Source: DP-19 sp041488235 (GTDB lineage: Bacteria; Desulfobacterota; Binatia; UTPRO1). Taken from it: a stretch of 19,695 bases of DNA. Made by a program: the position numbers and the translations under genes. Shown here piece by piece: positions 15,090-19,695 of this stretch. The notes under the pieces are model-generated. The model saw nothing but the letters and a program-made list of their open reading frames with translations. It made no database searches and was not told the origin of the DNA. The DNA lies in the NCBI GenBank assembly GCA_041488235.1, contig JBGPOW010000064.1, positions 1 to 19,695 of the forward strand, in the 5' to 3' direction. Positions within the stretch are counted from its first letter, which is position 1. Each line of letters opens with the position of its first letter.

Positions 15090-15109
15090 CGAAGCCAGGC
15101 CCGATCGCG

Positions 15110-15217
15110 TTAGCGAATCCTGAGTGGGAAGAAGAGGTTGATGCCCCACGACGGACGCGGTGGGACGTAGACGACCGGCGGTGGCGCGTAGTAGACGTAC
15201 GGCGACGGTGCAGCCCA
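15110..15217 (-). pseudogene. C-terminal remnant of a Pro/Tyr-rich secreted protein
   Basis: The - strand frame ending at the TAA at 15112-15110 reads WAAPSPYVYYAPPPVVYV and then PPRPSWGINLFFPLRIR. This Pro/Tyr-rich run and the GINLxFPLRIR ending are typical of the C-terminus of small periplasmic proteins. Upstream of Trp the frame turns into unrelated Arg/Ala-rich sequence with no start or signal peptide, so only about 35 codons remain. It abuts another remnant in a different frame. Confidence 0.55.
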
Positions 15218-15321
15218 TCGACGTGCAGCCGCTCGGCGATCACGTGCGCGGCCGCGTCGAGAATGCGCGTCAGCGAATGCGCTTGCTCCACGACCTGCAG
15301 CAGCTCTGCGGTGACGTTCAT
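15217..15321 (-). pseudogene. N-terminal remnant of a GAF-domain (PtsP-like) protein
   Basis: On the - strand, ATG at 15321 begins MNVTAELLQVVEQAHSL, then TRILDAAAHVIAERLHVD. This matches the first helices of a GAF domain, as in PtsP-type phosphotransferases, where a VCSIYL-like strand should come next. Instead the sequence switches to Arg-rich nonsense because the DNA from about 15217 belongs to another gene's tail. There are about 35 codons of a gene that is usually several hundred codons long. No convincing ribosome site is visible. Confidence 0.5.
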
Positions 15322-15428
15322 CCGCTTTTCAGCGCTTTGCTCAGAGCGCTTCAACAAACACGAAATCCGCAGCGAATGCGAGCGCGGGGTCGACGACACG
15401 CAGATATCTTTCGCGCAGTCGCGGCTCG

Positions 15429-16655
15429 TCACACGCCGAAGCGCGCGCCGGTCCGCTCGCGGCCGATCGCGGCCACGACGGCGCCCAGCGTGAAAACCGT
15501 GAGCGCGGTGACCGCCATCGTGTTGGCGTAGCTCGTCCGCGCCGCCAGGACGGCCTCCACCCATGCGATGCTGCTCGCGAGCAGCACGCCGCATTGGTAC
15601 GCGAAGCCGGGAAGGAATCCGCGTACCGCGTCCGGCGAGAGCTCCGTGATGTGCGCGGGGATCACGCCCCACGCACCCTGCACCATGAACTGCATGATGA
15701 AGGCGCCGCAGACGAGGAGACCCGTCGTCGGCGCATAGGCCCAGAGCGGGATGGCGAGCGTCGCAAGGAGGAGTGCCGCGACGAGCGCGCGCCGCCGGCC
15801 GAAGTGATCCGAGATCCGGCCGAACACGATGCCGCCGATGAGCGCACCGATGTTGTAGATCACCGCGATGATCGCGACGTGTCCCGGCGCGAACCCGCGC
15901 TCGAGCTTGAGGAACGTCGGGTACATGTCCTGCGTGCCGTGCGAGACGCACGTCATCATCGTCATCAGGAGCGTCAGGTACGCGAAGAGGCGCCACTCGG
16001 CGGCGATGCCGCGTCCGAGCGCGCCCCACGTACGGTGCCGCGTCCGCTCCCAGACCGCCGACTCTTTCACCCGGGCGCGCACGAAGAGCGCGAGCAGCGC
16101 CGGCAGGCCGCCGATGTAGAACATCGGCCGCCATCCCCAGCGCGGAAACACGAAGAAGTAGCAGCACGCGGCGAGCAGGTAGCCCACGGCGTACCCCTCC
16201 TGGAGGACGCCGGAGAGGACGCCGCGCCAGCGCGGCGGCACCTTCTCCATCGCGAGCGACGCGCCGACGCCCCACTCGCCGCCCATGCCGATACCGAAGA
16301 GGGCGCGCAAGACGAGGAAGCTCCAGTACGTCGGCGCGAGCCCCGAGAGCACCTCCACGATCGAGTAGAAGACGAGGTCGATCATGAGCGGCAGGCGGCG
16401 CCCGTAGCGGTCGGCCATGAGGCCGAAGAGCAACGCGCCGACGGGTCGAAACGCCAGCGTGACCGTGATCGTCAGCGCCATCGCCGGGACGTCGGTGTGG
16501 AACTCCTCGGCAACGCTCGGCAGCACGAAGACGAGGATGAAGAAGTCGAAGGCGTCGAGGGTCCAGCCGAGAAACGTCGCGACGAGCGCGCTGCCGTAGT
16601 CGTCGTGCGCGTGAGTGGTGTCGAGCGGGGGGACGTCGCCCGCAGAGGACGTCAT
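15429..16655 (-). CDS. MFS symporter, sialate/lactate (JEN/NanT) type
   Basis: This is a 408-residue inner-membrane transporter with about 12 membrane helices. The first helix, GWTLDAFDFFILVFVLP, is typical of metabolite:H+ symporters of the NanT/JenP and aromatic-acid type. The MFS loop motif appears twice, GLMADRYGRRLPL after helix 2 and GRISDHFGRRRAL after helix 8, and GIGMGGEWGVGASLAMEKVP is a family hallmark. It should import a carboxylate (lactate, sialate or similar) with protons; the exact substrate cannot be read from sequence. It is complete at both ends. It is the only intact gene on the - strand and faces away from the DUF2267 gene. Confidence 0.88.
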   Translation of the reverse strand: MTSSAGDVPPLDTTHAHDDYGSALVATFLGWTLDAFDFFILVFVLPSVAEEFHTDVPAMALTITVTLAFRPVGALLFGLMADRYGRRLPLMIDLVFYSIVEVLSGLAPTYWSFLVLRALFGIGMGGEWGVGASLAMEKVPPRWRGVLSGVLQEGYAVGYLLAACCYFFVFPRWGWRPMFYIGGLPALLALFVRARVKESAVWERTRHRTWGALGRGIAAEWRLFAYLTLLMTMMTCVSHGTQDMYPTFLKLERGFAPGHVAIIAVIYNIGALIGGIVFGRISDHFGRRRALVAALLLATLAIPLWAYAPTTGLLVCGAFIMQFMVQGAWGVIPAHITELSPDAVRGFLPGFAYQCGVLLASSIAWVEAVLAARTSYANTMAVTALTVFTLGAVVAAIGRERTGARFGV

Positions 16656-16920
16656 GCGGAGGTCGGCGGACGCGCGACGGGCCGAGGCACCGCGAGGCTC
16701 ATACAGCGGCGGCGGAGCGGTCGTCTACAGCGCCCGACCGCACGGCTTTCCGCGCATTAGCAGAGCTCATGACATAGCAAGCACGGGCGCCGCCATCCGA
16801 GTCCTGCGAAGCGCAGCCCGTACCGCTCGCAGTCGTGAGAATTCGCAACGCAGGCGACGCCGCAGCATGGGGAGTCGCGCCGGCAGACATCTTGCAAGGC
16901 TGCTCGCAAGGAGGACCCGC
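16656..16920. other. Divergent intergenic region
   Basis: This 265-base region separates the - strand symporter from the + strand DUF2267 gene and should hold promoters for both. I see no clear -35/-10 pair, and the CTACG-NN-CGTAG palindrome found at 11920 and 12372 is absent. AAGGAGG at 16908-16914 is the ribosome site of the + strand gene. Confidence 0.4.
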
Positions 16921-17349
16921 ATGGATAAGCGAACGTTCATCCGCGAGGTATCCGATCGGCTCGGCTGCGACGAGCGGCGCGCCGTCGGGATCACGTTCGT
17001 CGTCCTCCAGGAGCTACGCAACCGTCTCACGCCCGCGGAGGTCCGCGACGTCGCCGCACAGCTGCCGCGCGAGCTTCGGCGTTGGTGGCAAGAGTACGAC
17101 GACCCCGAGCGGCGCGTCGCGCAGACGCACCGCCACGAGTTCCTCGGCCGGGTGCGCCGCTGGTCCGCGCTCGCCGACGACGGCGAGGCGGAGCGCGCAG
17201 TGCGCGCGGTCTTCGCCGTGCTGCAGCGGCTCCTCGGCAGCCCGACCGGGATGGAAGGCGAGGCGTGGGACATCTTCAGCCAGCTCCCGAGCGATCTGAA
17301 GTCCCTATGGGTGACGTCGGCTCTCGCACCGGCGGCATCCGCACGCTGA
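16921..17349 (+). CDS. DUF2267 family protein
   Basis: This is a 142-residue soluble helical protein. It is an internal duplication: residues about 5-60 (FIREVSDRL...ERRAVGITFVVLQELRNRL...DVAAQLPRELRRWW) and about 73-135 (FLGRVRRW...AERAVRAVFAVLQRLL...DIFSQLPSDLKSLW) share the DUF2267 pattern ending in QLP-x-x-L-x-x-L/W-W. The ATG at 16921 has AAGGAGG seven bases upstream. No catalytic residues are evident. The family is of unknown function and often accompanies general-stress genes, as it does here. A hairpin directly after its stop codon suggests it is a single-gene transcript. Confidence 0.88.
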   Translation: MDKRTFIREVSDRLGCDERRAVGITFVVLQELRNRLTPAEVRDVAAQLPRELRRWWQEYDDPERRVAQTHRHEFLGRVRRWSALADDGEAERAVRAVFAVLQRLLGSPTGMEGEAWDIFSQLPSDLKSLWVTSALAPAASAR

Positions 17350-17380
17350 GCAACGAGCGCGGCGCCCGCTGCCTCGTTGC
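17350..17380 (+). terminator. Hairpin after the DUF2267 gene
   Basis: GCAACGAG (17350-17357) and CTCGTTGC (17373-17380) form a perfect 8-bp stem that starts at the first base after the stop codon. The following DNA is GC-rich without a T tract, so termination would be inefficient or need a factor. Confidence 0.45.
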
Positions 17381-17541
17381 GCGCGCGGTCGCGTCATTTC
17401 CTCCCCCGGAGTGACGCCGCCGCGCGCATCCCCTTTGCTCGATCGCCTCGTCGGCCCGCCCTTGACGAGCCGGCGCATCGCAGCCAAGTTCAGGGACTAT
17501 CCGCGATCGGCGGCACGAGACCACACGAGGGGAGAATTCCG

Positions 17542-18066
17542 ATGACGATGATCGGCCAACCAGAGCCTGAATGGAAAGCCGTCGCCTATGTGAACGGCGA
17601 GCAGAAGACGCTCAGCAGCAAAGACTACAAGGGCAAGTGGCACGTCCTGTACTGGTACCCGCTCGATTTCACGTTCGTCTGCCCGACCGAGATCAAGGGC
17701 TTTCAGTCGCTGCTCGGCGACTTCCGTGACGACAGCGTCGAGGTGATCGGGGTCAGCACCGACTCGTTCTTCTCGCACAAGGCCTGGTTCGCCGACCGCA
17801 AGACGTTCCCCGAGCAGATCACGCATGCCGTCCTCGCCGACACCAACCACGCCGTGAGCCGCGCCTTCGGCGTCCTCAAGGAGGACCAGGGTATCGCCTA
17901 CCGCGCGACGGTGATCGTCGACGACAAAGGCGTCGTCCGCTCCGTGTCGCAGAACGATCTGAGCGTCGGCCGCAGCCCGCACGAGATCCTGCGCACCGTC
18001 CAGGCGCTCCAGAGCGGCGGTCTCTGCGGCGCCGACTGGAAGAAGGGACAGTCCTTCGTCGGCTGA
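17542..18066 (+). CDS. 2-Cys peroxiredoxin (AhpC/Prx1 type)
   Basis: This is a 174-residue cytoplasmic peroxidase. The peroxidatic cysteine is Cys47 in YPLDFTFVCPTEI, and the resolving cysteine is Cys162 in GGLCGADWKKGQ, so it works as a typical 2-Cys dimer that reduces H2O2 and organic peroxides. VIGVSTDSFFSHKAWF and FGVLKEDQGIAYRATVIVDD are family stretches. The C-terminus is short and lacks the YF extension of eukaryotic enzymes, which suggests resistance to over-oxidation. The ATG at 17542 follows GAGGGGAG; an upstream in-frame extension is not conserved-looking. The next gene starts one base after its stop codon and encodes a thioredoxin-like protein, likely its reductant. No AhpF or OxyR gene is nearby. 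Confidence 0.94.
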   Translation: MTMIGQPEPEWKAVAYVNGEQKTLSSKDYKGKWHVLYWYPLDFTFVCPTEIKGFQSLLGDFRDDSVEVIGVSTDSFFSHKAWFADRKTFPEQITHAVLADTNHAVSRAFGVLKEDQGIAYRATVIVDDKGVVRSVSQNDLSVGRSPHEILRTVQALQSGGLCGADWKKGQSFVG

Positions 18067-18067
18067 C

Positions 18068-18412
18068 GTGGCGACGCTCGAGGCGATCGACGGCGGCAAT
18101 TGGGAGGAGTTCGTCCGCGCCCCCGTCGCCGTGCTCATGCTCGGCAAGAGCGACTGCCCGGCATGCGCCGCGTGGACGGACGAGCTCACGCGCTTCTTGG
18201 AGAGCGACAGCGAGTGGCGGCACGTCCGCTTCGGGAAGATGCTGCTCGATAAAGGCGGGCTCGTCGCGTTCAAGCGCGCGCATCCGTGGATCGCCGAGCT
18301 CGACGTCCTGCCGTTCAACCAGATCTTCGTCGCCGGCGAGCGCGGCAAGTCGTTCGCCGGCGCCGGCGTCGAGCGACTCGTGAACCGGCTGCGGCAGGTA
18401 CAGCCGAGCTGA
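18068..18412 (+). CDS. Thioredoxin-like protein, CPAC active site
   Basis: This is a 114-residue thioredoxin-fold protein. The active-site motif CPAC (Cys30-Cys33) is preceded by the strand VAVLMLGKSD, and the cis-proline is Pro82 in LPFNQIFVAGE. The CPAC dipeptide differs from the thioredoxin CGPC and should change its redox potential. There is no signal peptide, so it is cytoplasmic. It starts at GTG one base after the peroxiredoxin stop codon, so translation is coupled. The neighbourhood suggests that it recycles that peroxiredoxin, in place of AhpF or a standard thioredoxin; this is inference. Confidence 0.85.
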   Translation: MATLEAIDGGNWEEFVRAPVAVLMLGKSDCPACAAWTDELTRFLESDSEWRHVRFGKMLLDKGGLVAFKRAHPWIAELDVLPFNQIFVAGERGKSFAGAGVERLVNRLRQVQPS

Positions 18413-18446
18413 GCGTCCCGGCTGGTGTGAGCACCGCACGTCCTTT

Positions 18447-19133
18447 ATGTCGATTCCCGTGACGACCGCCGTCGACGACCCCTCCGCCTGCCTCGGCGCG
18501 ACCACGCTCCTCGATGCCGACCACCCGGACGTGCGCGCGTTCGCGGCAAACGCGATCGGCGACGCGACCGACGACGTCACGCGCGCCGTGCGCCTCTACT
18601 ATGCGGTGCGGGACGGGCTCCGGTACGATCCGTACGCGCTCGAGTTCACCCCCGACGGCTTCCGCGCGAGCGCCGTCTTGGCGCGACGTCGCGGTTACTG
18701 CGTCACCAAAGCCGGCGTGCTCGCGGCGGCGGCGCGCAGCATCGGCATCCCGGCGCGGCTCGGCTTCGCCGACGTCCGCAACCACCTCGCGACCGAGCGT
18801 CTGCGACAGACCATGGGCACGGACGTGTTCTACTACCACGGCTACACCGAGCTCTGGCTCGAGGACGGCTGGCGCAAGGCCACGCCCGCGTTCAATCTCG
18901 AGTTGTGCCAGCGCTTCCGCGTGAACGCGCTCGAGTTCGACGGCCGCAGCGACTCGATCTTCCAGCCGTACGACGCCGACGGTCGGCGTCACATGGAATA
19001 TCTGCACGACCGCGGCTCGCGCGCCGACATGCCGCTCGACGAGATCCGCGAGGCAATGGCGCGCTTGTACCCGGGGCTCGCCGGCACCGCAACGTCGGGC
19101 GATTTCGACGCGGAGGCGGCGGCCGAGCACTAG
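18447..19133 (+). CDS. Transglutaminase-like cysteine protease family protein
   Basis: This is a 228-residue protein with the transglutaminase-like core. The catalytic cysteine is Cys85 in RRGYCVTKAGVLAAAARSIGI, the histidine is His131 in YYHGYTELWLEDGWRKATPAFN, and the acid lies in or just after the WRKATPAFN strand (Asn150 occupies the usual Asp position, so the third residue is atypical). The order C-H-(D/N) and the IPARLGFADV strand fit the family. There is no signal peptide. The reaction could be peptide cleavage or amide transfer; the substrate is unknown. No Shine-Dalgarno sequence is apparent before the ATG. It lies 34 bases after the thioredoxin-like gene and may be in the same operon. 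Confidence 0.82.
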   Translation: MSIPVTTAVDDPSACLGATTLLDADHPDVRAFAANAIGDATDDVTRAVRLYYAVRDGLRYDPYALEFTPDGFRASAVLARRRGYCVTKAGVLAAAARSIGIPARLGFADVRNHLATERLRQTMGTDVFYYHGYTELWLEDGWRKATPAFNLELCQRFRVNALEFDGRSDSIFQPYDADGRRHMEYLHDRGSRADMPLDEIREAMARLYPGLAGTATSGDFDAEAAAEH

Positions 19134-19269
19134 GGAAGCCGCGTCGCGTCCGCCGGCGCGATCGAGCGGCGAGGACGTCACGATCACGGGAGCGGGCGAC
19201 GTCCGCGTCGAGTCGAGAGTCCCTCGGTCGACGGTACCGTTCGTGCCCGAGGGCCGGTATCATGCTCGA

Positions 19270-19668
19270 ATGAGTGGACGCGCGGCGGATTGGTTCCGGC
19301 AAGCCGAGGCGGATATCAGCCACGCACGTCACTCCCTCGCGGACGGCGATCACGAGTGGGCCTGCTTTGCCGCGCAGCAAGCGGGAGAGAAGGCCGCGAG
19401 AGCAGCGCACGCGGCGATCGGACAGGAGGCGTGGGGGCATGTGGTGACCGAGCTCCTCGACGCCTTACGCTCGCAGCAGCCCGCGATCGATGATGGTCTG
19501 CTCGATCGCGCTCGAGCCCTCGATAAGCTCTACATCCCGACGCGGTACCCGAACGGCCTCGCGGGCGGAGCGCCCGCGGACTTCTACACCAGGCCGGAAG
19601 CGGAACGCGCCATCGCCGACGCGGAGGCAATTCTTGCGGTCTGTCGAGCAATGTTACCGCGGACGTGA
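19270..19668 (+). CDS. HEPN-domain protein
   Basis: This is a 132-residue all-helical protein. DWFRQAEADISHARHSL, then HEWACFAAQQAGEKAARAAH and the late motif LDKLYIPTRYPNGL are the pattern of HEPN-domain proteins, which often pair with a minimal nucleotidyltransferase (MNT) as a toxin-antitoxin-like unit. The canonical RNase motif R-x4-6-H is not obvious, so it may be a non-nucleolytic member. The ATG at 19270 is preferred; a GTG at 19243 would add nine residues. A TATCAT at 19258-19263 could be a -10 element giving a nearly leaderless transcript. Its stop codon overlaps a GTG that opens a frame running off the window. Confidence 0.85.
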   Translation: MSGRAADWFRQAEADISHARHSLADGDHEWACFAAQQAGEKAARAAHAAIGQEAWGHVVTELLDALRSQQPAIDDGLLDRARALDKLYIPTRYPNGLAGGAPADFYTRPEAERAIADAEAILAVCRAMLPRT

Positions 19669-19695
19669 CGTCCGCGTCTTCCGGTTGGACCAGGA
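19665..19695 (+). CDS. Possible start of a partner gene, cut by window end
   Basis: GTG at 19665-19667 overlaps the HEPN stop codon (GTGA) and opens a frame reading VTSASSGWTR to the edge. HEPN genes are often followed by an MNT nucleotidyltransferase with such overlaps. Only ten codons are visible, so identity is a guess from context. Confidence 0.25.
   Translation, partial: MTSASSGWTR

Noticed and set aside
15594..16760. Long + strand frame opposite the MFS symporter
   Set aside because: It is Glu/Arg/His-rich shadow sequence; the - strand shows 12 membrane helices and both MFS loop motifs.

Overview
The window is high-GC DNA, densely packed with genes that nearly all lie on the + strand. 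It looks chromosomal and comes from a Gram-negative bacterium: there are lipoprotein and Sec signal peptides, a periplasmic-type diheme cytochrome c, and gene families common in soil and sediment Deltaproteobacteria/Myxococcota-like or Acidobacteria-like genomes. I cannot fix the phylum from the sequence alone. I see no rRNA, tRNA, CRISPR array, transposase or phage gene.

Layout. Positions 1-2191 hold the 3' part of an esterase-like gene that ends before its catalytic serine, a lysine/arginine-rich coiled-coil stress-type protein, a four-helix membrane protein, and a secreted protein with a 12-residue Gln/His-rich tandem repeat in visibly lower-GC DNA. Positions 2233-4069 are the clearest functional unit: an Fe/Mn superoxide dismutase, an encapsulated ferritin-like protein with a C-terminal cargo-loading peptide, and a family 1 encapsulin shell. 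This is an iron-storage nanocompartment operon with an SOD at its head. After a largely gene-free 545 bases comes an orphan sensor histidine kinase (CHASE3-HAMP-PAS-GAF-kinase, 4616-7027). Next are small stress-type proteins (CsbD at 7190, a secreted protein at 7407, DUF3309 at 7913), a PGAP1/lipase-like hydrolase (8115-9323) and an MgtA-type P-type ATPase (9336-11894).

Positions 11895-12430 carry two promoter-like regions built on the same plan. Each has a CTACG-NN-CGTAG palindrome followed about 33 bases later by a TTTT(A/G)TACAAG element. One lies before a 62-residue membrane protein and the other before a lipoprotein phosphoesterase. The phosphoesterase overlaps a diheme cytochrome c by ATGA. 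Positions 15110-15321 (- strand) are a junction of two gene remnants. An MFS symporter (- strand) faces away from a DUF2267 protein, and these are followed by a 2-Cys peroxiredoxin with a thioredoxin-like partner, a transglutaminase-like protein and a HEPN-domain protein. A possible partner gene of the last runs off the right edge.

Together, the genes suggest a stress-resilience region: superoxide removal (SOD), iron sequestration (encapsulin-ferritin), peroxide removal (peroxiredoxin plus thioredoxin-like protein), Mg2+ uptake, and several small general-stress families (CsbD, DUF3309, DUF2267, Thivi_2564-like, coiled coil). Truncated or fused remnants (esterase, FtsH tail, GAF start, secreted-protein tail) lie between them, as expected in a region that gains and loses genes. 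The co-function of the whole region is inference; the individual families and the repeated promoter plan are seen in the sequence.
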